Positions 46,227 through 56,452 of a DNA stretch of 64,000 nucleotides are shown piece after piece. Source of the DNA: Actinomycetes bacterium (lineage in GTDB: Bacteria > Actinomycetota > Acidimicrobiia > Acidimicrobiales > RAAP-2); the NCBI GenBank assembly GCA_021806045.1, contig JAJZDI010000016.1, forward strand, positions 17,018-81,017, given 5' to 3'. Each line of letters begins with the position of its first letter. Within the stretch, counting starts at the first letter, position 1. Under the pieces are notes generated by a model. The model ran no database searches, was not told the DNA's origin, and saw nothing but the letters and a program-made list of their open reading frames with translations. The position numbers and the translations under genes are program-made.

Positions 46227-47164
46227 CAGTCCTCTTCCCTTTCGTGCGGGACGAACGTCGACGCCTGGGTGGCGAGGACGTGCTCTCTCAGCTCTTCGAT
46301 GCGATGACGGGCGCTCCCGTCGATGAACAGGTCGCCGATCTCGACGACCACGCCGGCCAGCAGCGACGGCTCGGAGGTCACCTGCAGCTCGACCGGAGCG
46401 CCGGCCAGGCGGGTGAGGGCGTCGACCAGCGCCGTCCGGCGGGCGTCGTCGATGCCGTCGGCCGAGCGCACCCGGGCCACCCGCCAGCCACGGGCCCGGG
46501 CCACCTCCTCGACCAGCATGTCGAGGGTGCCCACGATGTCCCTGGCCCGCCCGCCCCGGACCGTGTAGCGGACCAGGCGGCCGGTGGCGGTGCTGCTCCT
46601 GCCACCCAGCAGGTCGTCGACCACGCCCAGTCGGACGCCGACCGGCAGGTCCCGGTCGCCCAGTGCGACGCGCAGGTCGCGGTGGGACTCGACGGTGCGG
46701 GCGAAGCGGAAGAGCTCGTCCTCGATCTCGGACAGTTCGTCGGTGGACACCTCGGCCAGCACGGCGGCCGCGTACCCGGCGACCCGGTGCCGTGAGGCCA
46801 TGAGCCCGAGGACCTCCTCGGCCACGGGATGGGCCGCCTGCTCGGCACCGTGCTCGGCCACCAGCCGGAGCTGGGTGGCCAGCCAGTGCAGGGCGGTGGT
46901 CAGCTCGGCCGCCGGCAGCACGGCCGACGCCCTGGTGACGAGGTCGGCCACCTCGGGGCGGACCTTGCCGGCCAGCAGGTCGGCCAGCACCCCGCGGCGG
47001 GCGGCGGCCGGCACGCTGGTGTCGGAGATCACCCGCATGAGCTCGGCGTGGGACTCGACCGACTCGGCCACCGCCTCGAGCTCGTCGGCCGCGTCGGTGA
47101 GGACGCCGGCCTCGGCCAGCTGCTCACCCACCGCGGCCAGGTACCCCTGCAGGGCTGGGTTCAC
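46226..47164 (-). CDS. atpH: ATP synthase delta subunit with duplicated N-terminal domain
   Basis: At 312 residues this is well above the usual 180. Two repeats of the OSCP/delta helical domain are readable: residues about 5-100 ([32 protein letters not shown]) and about 125-230 ([32 protein letters not shown]). The C-terminal beta domain ([20 protein letters not shown]) follows. Actinobacterial delta subunits such as that of Streptomyces are also long. Part of the peripheral stalk with AtpF; 4-nt overlap with atpF. Confidence 0.92.
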
Positions 47165-47709
47165 CGGCCCTGCCCTGCTGCCCCGGCAGCCGCCTCGTCG
47201 GAGCCGGCACCGGCGCGGACGGCTGCCACCGCCTCGTCGATGAGGTCCTGGTGGTCGCTGGCACGGATCTCCCTGCCCACCACCCGCTCGGCGGCGGCGA
47301 CCACGATGGCGCCGACCTGGGCGGTGACCTGCTCGACAGCTGCCTGGCGGGCGACGGACACCTCGGCGTCGGCCGCCTGGACGATCCGCTCGTACTCGGC
47401 CTGGGCCCGGGCCTGGGCCGCCGTCGTCACCTGGTCGGCCGTGCGGTTGGCCTGGTCGACGATCTCCCGGGCCTGGCGGCGGGCCGCCTCGAGCACCGAC
47501 CGCCGCTCGGCGTCAGCCGCGTCGGCGTCGGCCTTTGCCGCGTCGGCCGCGGCCAGCTCCGAGCGGATCTGCTCCTGGCGCTCGGTCATCATCGCGTTGA
47601 GCACGGGCAGCACCCACTTGGCGATGACACCGAGCACGATCAGGAAGGCGATCAGCTCGACGATGAGCGTCCCGTTGGGGACGAGGAAGTTGCTGGTGGC
47701 GATGGTCAT
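47161..47709 (-). CDS. atpF: ATP synthase subunit b
   Basis: The 182-residue protein has one N-terminal helix (TLIVELIAFLIVLGVIAKWVLPVLN) and a long charged coiled coil (AKADADAADAERRSVLEAARRQAREIVDQ), the peripheral-stalk b subunit. Gly/Ala tail at the end. Confidence 0.95.
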   Translation of the reverse strand: MTIATSNFLVPNGTLIVELIAFLIVLGVIAKWVLPVLNAMMTERQEQIRSELAAADAAKADADAADAERRSVLEAARRQAREIVDQANRTADQVTTAAQARAQAEYERIVQAADAEVSVARQAAVEQVTAQVGAIVVAAAERVVGREIRASDHQDLIDEAVAAVRAGAGSDEAAAGAAGQGR

Positions 47710-47780
47710 GCGCGGGTTCCTCGCAGGATCGGTCTCACAGGTCGGTACACGTCGTCCCGCTGCCGGGCGGCAGCGGTCTC

Positions 47781-48047
47781 CTACTTCTTGTAGAGGGAGA
47801 AGACGAACAGTGCGGTGAAGGCCAGGTTGATGAAGTACATGGCCTCCACCAGGCCGACGGTGAGGAACATGATGGTGAACAGGCGGCCCTGGGCCTCCGG
47901 CTGGCGGGCCACACCGGCGATCGTCTGGCTACCGGCCAGGCCGTCGCCCACGCCGGCACCGACGGCGCCGCCGCCGAGGGCCAGACCGCCTCCGACCATG
48001 GCGCCGGCCAGCTTCACGGCGTTGGCCATTGCATCGGTGCTTGCCAT
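47781..48047 (-). CDS. atpE: ATP synthase subunit c
   Basis: The 88-residue hairpin has [23 protein letters not shown], polar loop ARQPEAQG and ion-site helix [16 protein letters not shown]. Glu followed by Ala (VEAM), without the Ser/Thr of sodium types, indicates proton coupling. Confidence 0.96.
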   Translation of the reverse strand: MASTDAMANAVKLAGAMVGGGLALGGGAVGAGVGDGLAGSQTIAGVARQPEAQGRLFTIMFLTVGLVEAMYFINLAFTALFVFSLYKK

Positions 48048-48102
48048 GTTGGTCCTTCTCCTTTGTGTGTTCGCAGGTGCGAGGTGTCGGTGGGTACGTC
48101 GA

Positions 48103-48894
48103 TCAGTGGGCGTCGCTCATGGCGACGTCGAAGTAGAGGATGGTGAGCAGGGCGAAGATGAACGCCTGGATCAGGCCGATGAGGACGTCGAAGAGCTTCC
48201 ACACCGGGTTGAAGACGAGGGCGAGGATGCCGCCCACGGGGATGACGCCGATCTTCCACACGACCAGGTAGGCGAGCAGCGACAGCATCAGGCCGCCCGA
48301 CAGCAGGTTGCCGAAGAGTCGCAGGGCGAGGGTGATCGGCTTGGCCAGCTCCTCCACCACGTTGATGAACAGGTTGAAGGGCATGAGGAAGATGGGGAAC
48401 GGCTGGGTCAGGTAGTGCTTGACGTAGCCGCCGATGCCCCGGGAGCGGATCGAGGCGACGTGCACCAGGACGATCACGAACAGCGACATGGCCAGGGGCA
48501 GGTTGATGTCGGCCGTGGGTGGCAGGAGGAAGTCGTAGGTGGCCCCCAGGCCGACCACCCCGAACAGGTTGCAGACGAGGATGAAGACGAACAGGGTGAC
48601 GGCCAGCGGGACGATCCGCTTGCCCCGGGGGCCGATCGACCCGTCGACCTGGGTGTGGACCGCGCTCAGCGCCGTCTCCCACGCCAGCTGGAACTTGCCC
48701 GGCACGCCGCTCGTCGCGCTGCGGCGCAGCATGAGCCCGAGGGCGATGGTGACGATGCCGGCGGCGGCCGTGGCCCAGATGGTGTCGAGGTTGAGCTGCA
48801 GGCCCCCGACCGTCCGCTGGATGTGGTCGCCGACCGAGATGTCGGCCAGCAGCGACGTGGCCAGCGGGTGGGCGGAGGAGAGGACGGCTCCCAT
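48103..48894 (-). CDS. atpB: ATP synthase subunit a
   Basis: The 263-residue protein has about five to six helices. The essential Arg is in [21 protein letters not shown] and the last helix in [20 protein letters not shown]. Forms the proton half-channels with the c ring. Located 3 nt after the AtpI-like gene. Confidence 0.95.
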   Translation of the reverse strand: MGAVLSSAHPLATSLLADISVGDHIQRTVGGLQLNLDTIWATAAAGIVTIALGLMLRRSATSGVPGKFQLAWETALSAVHTQVDGSIGPRGKRIVPLAVTLFVFILVCNLFGVVGLGATYDFLLPPTADINLPLAMSLFVIVLVHVASIRSRGIGGYVKHYLTQPFPIFLMPFNLFINVVEELAKPITLALRLFGNLLSGGLMLSLLAYLVVWKIGVIPVGGILALVFNPVWKLFDVLIGLIQAFIFALLTILYFDVAMSDAH

Positions 48895-48897
48895 CGG

Positions 48898-49422
48898 TCA
48901 GGCGCTCCTTCGGAACGGGTCGGTCGGCCGGGTGGTGGGCGTGCCCCCGCCGGCGGGGGGCGTGGAGGCGGCAGCGTCGTCGGACTCGACGGCGTCGGCG
49001 TCGATGACCGGCAGGTCGGCCGGGTTGGTCATGGGGCCGAACTTGGTCATGGCCCGGGCCACGTTGGCCAGCAGCATGATCTGGAAGAGGGCCACCCCAC
49101 CGAGCACGCCGAAGCCCAGCGGCGCCGACAGGAAGAACAGGCCGAAGGCGATCACCGTGACCACGCCCATGCGGAAGAGGGTGTTCATGGCGATGGGACG
49201 CTTGGTGTTCTCACTCCCGCTGGCGCTCACCTTGATCACGGCCGCGCCGGCCATGTGGAAGTTCAGGGCGCCGAGCCCGATCCCGATGGCGCCCCCCAGG
49301 CCGAGGAGCCAGTTGCCCAGGCTGAAGCCGGCGACGACGGCCGCCACGGCCAGGACGAGCGCGGCCGTGGTGGTGCGGCGGGCGACGGTGCCGAGGTCGG
49401 GCAGGGCGAAGTGGGCGAACAC
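48898..49422 (-). CDS. ATP synthase subunit I-like membrane protein
   Basis: The 174-residue protein has four hydrophobic segments (TTTAALVLAVAAVVAGFSL, WLLGLGGAIGIGLGALNF, RMGVVTVIAFGLFFLSAPLG, GVLGGVALFQIMLLANVARA) and a hydrophilic Thr/Pro tail. Gene position before atpB and the Gly-rich helices fit the ATP synthase I-chain family that assists c-ring assembly. Confidence 0.8.
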   Translation of the reverse strand: MFAHFALPDLGTVARRTTTAALVLAVAAVVAGFSLGNWLLGLGGAIGIGLGALNFHMAGAAVIKVSASGSENTKRPIAMNTLFRMGVVTVIAFGLFFLSAPLGFGVLGGVALFQIMLLANVARAMTKFGPMTNPADLPVIDADAVESDDAAASTPPAGGGTPTTRPTDPFRRSA

Positions 49423-49488
49423 CGGATCAGACCTCCGTCCCGGCCGGCGTGCCCGCAGGCGCCCCGACCGTCGTCCCCGCCGGCACGT

Positions 49489-49734
49489 TCACAGGTTGCG
49501 CCGGACCTTGGCCACGGTGAGCAGCACCGCACTGGCGATCCCGAAGGCCAGACCGACGAACGTGAAGAGCGGCGACGTGCCGAGCGCCCCGTCGAGCAGG
49601 TACCCGCCCCCCGCAGCCAGCACCACGCACAGGGCCACGCCCAGACCCAGCGACAGGAAGTCGAAGAGCCTCGGTCCCTCCGGCTCGGGCTCGCCGGATG
49701 TCCCCGGCGGTGCGTCGCGGTCGTCGTTCGTCAT
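49489..49734 (-). CDS. AtpZ/AtpI-type assembly protein
   Basis: The 81-residue protein has an acidic/Pro N terminus and two helices (FLSLGLGVALCVVLAAGGGYLLDG, FTFVGLAFGIASAVLLTVAKV), the F0F1-ATPase gene 1 pattern. First gene of the atp operon. Confidence 0.85.
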   Translation of the reverse strand: MTNDDRDAPPGTSGEPEPEGPRLFDFLSLGLGVALCVVLAAGGGYLLDGALGTSPLFTFVGLAFGIASAVLLTVAKVRRNL

Positions 49735-49978
49735 GGGGCGTACGGGCCGCGGCAGGCGAAGTGGCGGGGGGTTGCGTCACGGGGATGCTCCGGGCTCACG
49801 CAGCGGGCGATGAGGTCGCGCCTGGGTGCCGGACCCCCGAGGAGGCAACGCTGACCCGGGCGCGATCGCTGCGATTCACGGGCGACATCATCGCACCTGG
49901 GACACGTCCCGGCAAAACGGCGGAAACACCCCGTTCACGGGCCGGCACGCCCCGGACGGCACCCGGCCCGCTCCGCCG
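49735..49978. other. Gap between wecA and the atp operon
   Basis: A 244-bp stretch upstream of atpZ. It probably carries the operon promoter; no gene or clear hairpin recognised. Confidence 0.45.
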
Positions 49979-51211
49979 TCAGGCCACCCCTTCGCCCGGG
50001 TCCCCCCGCCCCATCCGGGCCGCCCGCCCCACCCGTGCCGACCGCCGCGCCCGGGCGGCCACCGGTGCCGGTACCTCGAGGGGCGCCTCGTCGTCCCGGT
50101 GGCGCAGGGACGGGTGGAACAGGGTGAAGAGGACCACGGCCAGGGCCAGGGCGCCGAAGGGGATGAAGGCGTTGACGCTGGAGACGTAGAGGGGGAAGAG
50201 CACGAACCCCGAGAGGACGGCGGTCCACGCCCACAGGATCAGCACGCTCCGGCGGTGTCCGTGCCCCAGACGCAGCAGCCGGTGGTGCAGGTGGTTCTTG
50301 TCCGGTGTGGAGAAGCCGGTCCGGCTGGCCGTGCGGCGCACGAAGGCGAAGGCCATGTCCACCAGGGGGACGCCCAGGATGAAGAACGGGATGAACAGGG
50401 GGGCGAAGAAGAAGTAGGTCTCACCACTCCGACCGCCGGTCGAGCCGGCCGACCGCCCCCCAATGAGCATGGTGGCGGCCGCCATGAGCAGGCCGAGCAG
50501 GAGGGCCCCGGCGTCGCCCATGAAGATCTTGGCCGGGTGGAAGTTGTGGGGCAGGAACCCCAGGCAGATCCCGCAGGTGATGACGGCCACCAGCGGGCCG
50601 AGGGTGTCGGTCGGCAGGTTGCCGAAGTGCTGGAGGTGGAGGCCGTAGACGGCCAGCGCCCCCGAGGCGATGGCCACCACGCCTGCGGCCAGCCCGTCGA
50701 GGCCGTCGATGAGGTTGACCGCGTTGGTGATGGCGATGACCCACACCGCGGTCAGGAGGGGGGTGACGTCCGGCGACAGGACGACGAACCCGGCCAGGGG
50801 GACCTTGAACTGGAACCACGTGACCCCGAGGAAGTAGAGGACGGAGGCGGCCAGCACCTGGCCGGCCATCTTCGCCGGGGCGGACATGTCCCGCAGGTCG
50901 TCGATCACCCCCACGATGAAGATGGCGGCCGCTCCGAGCACCAGCCCGAGCGGCTCCGAGGTCCCGGCGAACTGGCGGTCGAGGGCGGGGATCATGGCCG
51001 CCAGGCACACCGCCACCAGGAACCCGAGGAACATGGCCACCCCGCCGGCCTCCGGGGTGACCCGCTGGTGCACCTTGCGGACGTCGGGCTGGGCCACGTA
51101 GCCCACCCGACCCGCCAGTGCGCGTACCGGGAACGTCAGCCCCCAGGTGGACAGGGCGGCGACAGCCAGCACCACGCCGTACCAGCCATAGGGGATGCCG
51201 GCCGACGACAC
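49979..51211 (-). CDS. wecA: Undecaprenyl-phosphate GlcNAc-1-phosphate transferase (WecA/TagO family)
   Basis: The 410-residue protein has about eleven helices, with IVGVIDDLRDMS, ITNAVNLIDGLDGLAAG, HPAKIFMGDAGALLLGLL and NHLHHRLLRLGHGHRR, the active-site loops of the MraY/WecA superfamily. It starts polyprenyl-linked glycan synthesis at the cytoplasmic membrane. A basic 40-residue tail ends the protein. GTG start, 13 nt after glyA. Confidence 0.92.
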   Translation of the reverse strand: MSSAGIPYGWYGVVLAVAALSTWGLTFPVRALAGRVGYVAQPDVRKVHQRVTPEAGGVAMFLGFLVAVCLAAMIPALDRQFAGTSEPLGLVLGAAAIFIVGVIDDLRDMSAPAKMAGQVLAASVLYFLGVTWFQFKVPLAGFVVLSPDVTPLLTAVWVIAITNAVNLIDGLDGLAAGVVAIASGALAVYGLHLQHFGNLPTDTLGPLVAVITCGICLGFLPHNFHPAKIFMGDAGALLLGLLMAAATMLIGGRSAGSTGGRSGETYFFFAPLFIPFFILGVPLVDMAFAFVRRTASRTGFSTPDKNHLHHRLLRLGHGHRRSVLILWAWTAVLSGFVLFPLYVSSVNAFIPFGALALAVVLFTLFHPSLRHRDDEAPLEVPAPVAARARRSARVGRAARMGRGDPGEGVA

Positions 51212-51224
51212 GGGGCCGGCCGGA

Positions 51225-52529
51225 TCAGGACCGGCTGAGCGCCGCGTACGGCGGGAACCCCGCGCACAGCTCGCGCACCTCGGCCCGCACGGCGGCGATC
51301 GTCGCCTCGTCGTCCCGGCCCCGCAGGGTGCGGCCGATCAGCGACCCGATCAGGCGGAACTCGTCCGTGCCCATGCCGGCCGTGGTCTGGGCGGCCGAGC
51401 CCAGCCGCAGGCCCGACGTGATGAACGGCGACCGGGGGTCGTCGGGGATGGTGTTGCGGTTGCAGGTGATGCCCGCCCGGTCCAGCACCTCCTGGGCCAC
51501 CTTGCCGGTGAGCTCCTCGTCGAACGTGCGCAGGTCGAGGAGCACCTGGTGGTTCTCCGTGCCCCCCGACACCAGCCGGAACCCCTCCTCGGCCAGCGAC
51601 GCGGCGAGGGCACCGGCGTTCGCCACCACCGCCGACGCGTACTGGGCGAACTCCGGCCGTGACGCCTCGGCGAAGGCGACCGCCTTGGCCGCGATCACGT
51701 GCTCCAGCGGGCCGCCCTGCAGGCCGGGGAAGACGGCGCTGTCGATGGCCTTGGCGTGGGCCTCGTTGCACACGATGGCACCGCCCCGGGGACCCCGGAG
51801 GGTCTTGTGGGTGGTGAAGGTGACCACGTCGGCGATCCCCACCGGGGAGGGGTGGGCGCCACCCGCGATGAGGCCGGCCGGGTGGGCCGCGTCGAACAGG
51901 AACAGCGCCCCCACCTCGTCGGCGATCTGGCGGAACGGCAGGGGGTCGATGATCCGTGCGTAGGCGGTGGAGCCGGCCACGATCAGGGCCGGCCGCTCCC
52001 GCCTGGCCAGGTCGGCGAGGTTGTCGAAGTCGATGACCTCGCCCGGCTTGTCGGGATCGTCGGTGGCGGCCGACACGCCGTAGGAGACGAACCGCCACAC
52101 CTTGGAGGTGATCGACGCCGGCGAGCCGTGGGTGAGGTGGCCGCCGTGGTCGAGCCGCATGGCCAGGATGGTGTCCCCCGGCTGGAGGAGGGCCTGGTAG
52201 ACGGCCAGGTTGGCGTTGGCCCCGGCGTGGGGCTGCACGTTGGCGTGGTCGGCGCCGAAGAGGGCGGTGCACCGGGCCCGGGCCAGGTCCTCCACCTCGT
52301 CGATGACCTGGTTCCCCCCGTAGTAGCGCCGGCCCGGGTAGCCCTCGGCGTACTTGTTGGTGAGGATGGAGCCCGACGCGGCCAGCACCGCCGGCGACGT
52401 GAAGTTCTCCGAGGCGATGAGCTGCAGGGTGGTCGACTGGCGGTCGGCCTCCTCGCCCAGCAGCCGTGCGACCTCGGGGTCGCCGGCCAGCCACTCGTCG
52501 AAGGGGGAGGCGGCGTGGACGGTGGTCAT
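51225..52529 (-). CDS. glyA: Serine hydroxymethyltransferase
   Basis: The 434-residue PLP enzyme has [52 protein letters not shown] ([10 protein letters not shown] variant), DAAHPAGLI and [15 protein letters not shown] with the PLP Lys. Interconverts serine and glycine with tetrahydrofolate. ATGA overlap with rpiB. Confidence 0.96.
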   Translation of the reverse strand: MTTVHAASPFDEWLAGDPEVARLLGEEADRQSTTLQLIASENFTSPAVLAASGSILTNKYAEGYPGRRYYGGNQVIDEVEDLARARCTALFGADHANVQPHAGANANLAVYQALLQPGDTILAMRLDHGGHLTHGSPASITSKVWRFVSYGVSAATDDPDKPGEVIDFDNLADLARRERPALIVAGSTAYARIIDPLPFRQIADEVGALFLFDAAHPAGLIAGGAHPSPVGIADVVTFTTHKTLRGPRGGAIVCNEAHAKAIDSAVFPGLQGGPLEHVIAAKAVAFAEASRPEFAQYASAVVANAGALAASLAEEGFRLVSGGTENHQVLLDLRTFDEELTGKVAQEVLDRAGITCNRNTIPDDPRSPFITSGLRLGSAAQTTAGMGTDEFRLIGSLIGRTLRGRDDEATIAAVRAEVRELCAGFPPYAALSRS

Positions 52530-52999
52530 GACCGGGTGGGTGGCCTTTCTTCGGAGTCTGCGGAGTCGAGCCTGGCCAGCTCGTCGATGCGCCGGACGTG
52601 CCTGCCCCCTTCGAAGGAGGCGGCCAGGAAGGCGTCGATGGCGTCGGTGGCCGTCTGGGAGCCGGTGGTCCGGCCGCCCATGCACACGACGTTGGCGTCG
52701 TTGTGCTCACGGGCCAGGCGCGCCGTGGTGACGTCGTGGACCACGGCGGCGCGGATGCCGGCCACCTTGTTGGCCGCCATGGCGATGCCCATGCCCGTGC
52801 CGCACACGCACACCCCCACGTCCGCCCGCCCGTCGGCGACGGCCGAGCCGACCGCCTCCCCGTACTCCGGGTAGTCGACGGAACGCTCGGGGCCGTCGGT
52901 GCCCAGGTCCTCGACGTCGTGGCCTGCATCGGCGAGATGGGCGGCCAGGAGCTCCTTCAGCTCGTAGCCGGCGTGGTCCGACCCGACGGCGATGCGCAT
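52526..52999 (-). CDS. rpiB: Ribose-5-phosphate isomerase B
   Basis: The 157-residue RpiB/LacAB protein has [58 protein letters not shown] (active Cys in CGTGMG) and [12 protein letters not shown]. Pentose phosphate pathway. ATG 52999 follows TAGACT by 6 nt. Confidence 0.94.
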   Translation of the reverse strand: MRIAVGSDHAGYELKELLAAHLADAGHDVEDLGTDGPERSVDYPEYGEAVGSAVADGRADVGVCVCGTGMGIAMAANKVAGIRAAVVHDVTTARLAREHNDANVVCMGGRTTGSQTATDAIDAFLAASFEGGRHVRRIDELARLDSADSEERPPTRS

Positions 53000-53005
53000 C
53001 CCCCG

Positions 53006-53011
53006 AGTCTA
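53006..53011 (-). promoter_or_regulatory. -10 element of leaderless rpiB-glyA-wecA promoter
   Basis: TAGACT, 6 nt before ATG 52999. Confidence 0.55.
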
Positions 53012-53080
53012 CCGGTGCGCCGGGAGGGCCCGGGAGCCGTCACCGCCGCCCGTCACCGCCCGTCACCGCACGAGTCGACG

Positions 53081-53096
53081 GTCCCGCCCGCGGGAC
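53081..53096 (-). terminator. Hairpin after the TetR gene
   Basis: GTCCCGC-CC-GCGGGAC, perfect 7-bp stem in the 145-bp gap between tetR and rpiB. CCCGTCACCG-like units are repeated just beside it (53038-53071). Confidence 0.5.
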
Positions 53097-53144
53097 GGTC
53101 CCGCCTTGAAACGCCCGCCCGCGTCGACGGCCCGCCCTGGCGCC

Positions 53145-53786
53145 TCAGGGCCCGCCCAGCAGGCCGAGGGCGGCGATCCCCGGGTCGAGGAAGGCCATCG
53201 ACAGGTCCACCACTGACTCCATGGCCACCTCCTCGTGGTCGATCCACCAGTTGGCCAGGGCCTCGAGGGCGCCGTTGGCCATGGTGGCCAGGGCGGTGGC
53301 CGGGTCCGGGATGCCCGGGAGGTCGCCCACCTCGGACACGAACAGCTCGGCGACGATCTCGGCCTGGCGGCGGCGGGCCGCCACCATGTCGGCGGTGGCC
53401 GGCCCCGCGCCCTGGGCCACCAGCCGGCGCCACACGGCCCGGTGGTCGTCGACGAAGGCGAAGAAGGCGACCACGCCGGCCCGCATCCGCCCGTCGGGTG
53501 GAGCGGCGGCGACAGCCATGGTCACCCGTTCGGCCAGCTCGGCCGTCCTGCGGGTCATGGCCAGCCGGAAGAGCTGGTCCTTCGAGCCGACCAGGTCGTA
53601 CACGACGGGCTTGGACACCCCGACGATGCGGGCCACCTCGTCCATCGACACCCGGTCGTAGCCGTGCTCGCCGAACAGCGACTCGGCCGCCTCGACCACC
53701 TCGACCAGACGCTCGTCACGGCCCGCCCGGCGTCGGGTGGGCGCAGCGTGCGGCGGGGCCTCGTCGCCTCCTGGGTCGGCCGGCAC
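53145..53786 (-). CDS. TetR/AcrR family transcriptional regulator
   Basis: The 213-residue protein has an N-terminal HTH ([44 protein letters not shown] split over helices 1-4) and a helical ligand domain ([20 protein letters not shown]). GTG 53786 is chosen because TACGCT lies exactly 6 nt upstream; 53807 is a longer alternative. Target unknown; it is divergent from greA and not adjacent to the acyl-CoA operators. Confidence 0.88.
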   Translation of the reverse strand: MPADPGGDEAPPHAAPTRRRAGRDERLVEVVEAAESLFGEHGYDRVSMDEVARIVGVSKPVVYDLVGSKDQLFRLAMTRRTAELAERVTMAVAAAPPDGRMRAGVVAFFAFVDDHRAVWRRLVAQGAGPATADMVAARRRQAEIVAELFVSEVGDLPGIPDPATALATMANGALEALANWWIDHEEVAMESVVDLSMAFLDPGIAALGLLGGP

Positions 53787-53792
53787 GCCAGA

Positions 53793-53798
53793 AGCGTA
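53793..53798 (-). promoter_or_regulatory. -10 element of leaderless tetR promoter
   Basis: TACGCT, 6 nt before GTG 53786. Confidence 0.5.
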
Positions 53799-53849
53799 CC
53801 GCTGCACGACGGGGGCCCCACGGCCCGCGGGGAACGCCGCCCCAACCGG

Positions 53850-53855
53850 TAGCCT
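53850..53855 (+). promoter_or_regulatory. -10 element of leaderless greA promoter
   Basis: TAGCCT, 8 nt before GTG 53864. Confidence 0.5.
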
Positions 53856-53863
53856 GGTGGACC

Positions 53864-54349
53864 GTGAGCGATGGCACCCCCACCCGACTGACCAGCGAGA
53901 CGCACGAGCGCCTGATGGCCGAGCTCGAGGACCTCACCACCCGTGGCCGGGTGGAGATCGCGGCCGCCATCGAGGCGGCCCGGGCCCTCGGGGACCTGTC
54001 CGAGAACGGCGACTACCACGCAGCGAAGGACACCCAAGGGAAGATGGAGGCCCGCATCCGGCAGCTCCAGGCCCTGTTGAAGAACGCCGAGATCGTCGAA
54101 GGGGGCGCCTCGTCGGATGGCACCATCGCGGCGGGCACCGTCGTGACCCTGCGCTACGAGGGCGACGACGAGGACGACACCCAGCAGTTCTTCGTCGGCT
54201 CCATCGAGGAGAAGCCCGGCGACCTCACCGTCGTCTCCCCCGGCTCCCCCCTCGGCCAGGCCCTGCTCGGCCGATCGGCCGGCGACACGGTGGAGTACGC
54301 CGCTCCCGGGGGGACGTTGCGGGTGGACGTCGTCGCCGTGGGAAGCTGA
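53864..54349 (+). CDS. greA: Transcription elongation factor GreA
   Basis: The 161-residue protein has the N-terminal coiled coil ([40 protein letters not shown] with the tip acidic pair) and the FKBP-like C-terminal domain ([28 protein letters not shown]). Rescues backtracked RNA polymerase. GTG start, leaderless. Confidence 0.95.
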   Translation: MSDGTPTRLTSETHERLMAELEDLTTRGRVEIAAAIEAARALGDLSENGDYHAAKDTQGKMEARIRQLQALLKNAEIVEGGASSDGTIAAGTVVTLRYEGDDEDDTQQFFVGSIEEKPGDLTVVSPGSPLGQALLGRSAGDTVEYAAPGGTLRVDVVAVGS

Positions 54350-54354
54350 GCGCC

Positions 54355-55767
54355 GTGACTGCACCCCGAACCCTCTCGGAGAAGGTCTGGGATCGCCACG
54401 TCGTCCACTCGGGCGACGGCGGGGAGCCGGACCTGTTGTTCATCGACCTCCACCTCGTCCACGAGGTGACCTCCCCCCAGGCGTTCGACGGCCTGCGCCT
54501 GGCCGGGCGGACCGTCCACCGCCCGGACCTCACGGTGGCCACCGCCGACCACAACGTCCCCACCACCGACGTGGACAAGCCGGTGGCGGACCCCGTCTCC
54601 GCCCGCCAGCTCGAGGTGCTCGCGGCCAACTGTGCCGAGTTCGGCATCACCTGCTACCCCATGGGTCACGCCAACCAGGGCATCGTCCACATCATCGGGC
54701 CGGAGCAGGGCCTGACCCAGCCGGGCATGACCATCGTCTGCGGCGACTCCCACACCTCCACCCACGGCGCGTTCGGGGCGCTGGCGTTCGGTATCGGCAC
54801 CAGCGAGGTCGAGCACGTGCTGGCCACCCAGACCCTCCCCCAGCGCCGCCCGGCGACCATGTCGGTGACGGTGGACGGGACCCTGCCCCCGGGGGTGACG
54901 GCGAAGGACGTCGTCCTGGCCGTGATCGGCCGCATCGGCACCGGCGGCGGCGTGGGGCACGTCATCGAGTACCGGGGCTCGGCCATCACCGGGCTCTCGA
55001 TGGAAGGCCGGATGACCGTCTGCAACATGTCGATCGAGGCCGGGGCCCGCGCCGGCATGATCGCCCCCGACGACACCACCTTCGCCTACCTCGAGGGCCG
55101 CGACCACGCCCCGAAGGGTGCGGCCTGGGACGAGGCGGTGGCCGACTGGCGCAGCCTGGCCACCGACCCGGGGGCCACGTTCGACACGTCGGTCGAGCTC
55201 GACGCCTCCGCCCTCGTGCCCCACGTCACCTGGGGCACCAACCCGGGCCAGGTCCTCCCCATCGACGGCTCGATCCCCGACCCCGACACCTTCGACGATC
55301 CCGTCCAGCGCGAGGCGGCGGCCCGCGCCCTCGAGTACATGGCCCTCACCCCGGGCACACCGCTCCGAGACGTGGCCGTCGACACCGTCTTCATCGGCTC
55401 GTGCACCAACGGGCGCATCGAGGACCTGCGGGCCGCGGCCGACGTGCTGCGCGGCCGGCGGGTGCACGCGGGCATGCGCGCCCTGGCCGTCCCCGGCTCC
55501 CACCGGGTGAAGGCCCAGGCCGAGGCCGAGGGCCTGGACGAGATCTTCCGTGGCGCCGGCTTCGAGTGGCGGGAGCCCGGCTGCTCGATGTGCCTGGCCA
55601 TGAACCCCGACAAGCTGGCGCCCGGCGAGCGGGCGGCGTCCACCTCGAACCGCAACTTCGAGGGGCGCCAGGGCCGGGGCGGTCGCACCCACCTGGTCTC
55701 GCCCGCCGTCGCCGCGGCGACAGCCGTCGCGGGCACCTTCGCCCGACCGGAGGACCTGGACCGATGA
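54355..55767 (+). CDS. leuC: 3-isopropylmalate dehydratase large subunit
   Basis: The 470-residue aconitase-family protein has [40 protein letters not shown] (cluster Cys) and [12 protein letters not shown] (two cluster Cys). Leucine biosynthesis. GTG 54355 follows greA by 5 nt; the stop overlaps leuD (ATGA). Confidence 0.96.
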   Translation: MTAPRTLSEKVWDRHVVHSGDGGEPDLLFIDLHLVHEVTSPQAFDGLRLAGRTVHRPDLTVATADHNVPTTDVDKPVADPVSARQLEVLAANCAEFGITCYPMGHANQGIVHIIGPEQGLTQPGMTIVCGDSHTSTHGAFGALAFGIGTSEVEHVLATQTLPQRRPATMSVTVDGTLPPGVTAKDVVLAVIGRIGTGGGVGHVIEYRGSAITGLSMEGRMTVCNMSIEAGARAGMIAPDDTTFAYLEGRDHAPKGAAWDEAVADWRSLATDPGATFDTSVELDASALVPHVTWGTNPGQVLPIDGSIPDPDTFDDPVQREAAARALEYMALTPGTPLRDVAVDTVFIGSCTNGRIEDLRAAADVLRGRRVHAGMRALAVPGSHRVKAQAEAEGLDEIFRGAGFEWREPGCSMCLAMNPDKLAPGERAASTSNRNFEGRQGRGGRTHLVSPAVAAATAVAGTFARPEDLDR

Positions 55768-56369
55768 AGCCCGTGCGTGTGATCACCGGCCGAGCCGTCC
55801 CCCTGGACCGCTCGGATGTCGACACCGACCAGATCATCCCCTCCGACTGGCTGAAGCGGGTCGAGCGCACCGGGTTCGGTGCCGGGTTGTTCTCCGAGTG
55901 GCGTGACGACCGCGACTTCGTGCTCAACCGGGAGGAGTTCGCCGGTGCCACCATCCTGGTGGCCGGGCCGAACTTCGGCACCGGCTCGTCCCGGGAGCAC
56001 GCAGTGTGGGCCCTCCAGGACTACGGGTTCGAAGCCGTCGTCTCGGCCCGCTTCGGCGACATCTTCCGCAACAACTGCACCAAGGCCGGGCTGGTGCCCG
56101 TCCAGGTCACCCCGGAGGTGGGCAGGGCTCTCCTCGACGCCATCGAGGCCGACCCGGCCCTGGAGTTGACCGTCGACGTCGAGCGGGGCACGGTCGAAGC
56201 ACCGGGAGCGGGCATCGCTGCCACCTTCCCCCTCGACGACTTCACCCGAATGCGCCTGGTCAACGGGTGGGACGACATCGGCCTCACTCTCCGCCACGAG
56301 GACGAGATCACCGCCTACGAGGCCCGCCGTCCGGCCTGGCTCCCCTCCACGTCGGCCACCGGCGCCTGA
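55764..56369 (+). CDS. leuD: 3-isopropylmalate dehydratase small subunit
   Basis: The 201-residue protein has [43 protein letters not shown] and [17 protein letters not shown], complete LeuD motifs. Forms the heterodimer with LeuC. Confidence 0.95.
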   Translation: MKPVRVITGRAVPLDRSDVDTDQIIPSDWLKRVERTGFGAGLFSEWRDDRDFVLNREEFAGATILVAGPNFGTGSSREHAVWALQDYGFEAVVSARFGDIFRNNCTKAGLVPVQVTPEVGRALLDAIEADPALELTVDVERGTVEAPGAGIAATFPLDDFTRMRLVNGWDDIGLTLRHEDEITAYEARRPAWLPSTSATGA

Positions 56370-56413
56370 GCGCCCGCCACCGCGGGCTCCCATCCGTCAC
56401 GATCGCTGGCGGC

Positions 56414-56429
56414 GGCTCCCCCAGGAGCC
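56414..56429. terminator. Hairpin between leuD and the exosortase operon
   Basis: GGCTCC-CCCA-GGAGCC lies between the convergent stops at 56369 and 56453. Confidence 0.5.
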
Positions 56430-56452
56430 CCGGGTCCTGACGCCCGACCGCC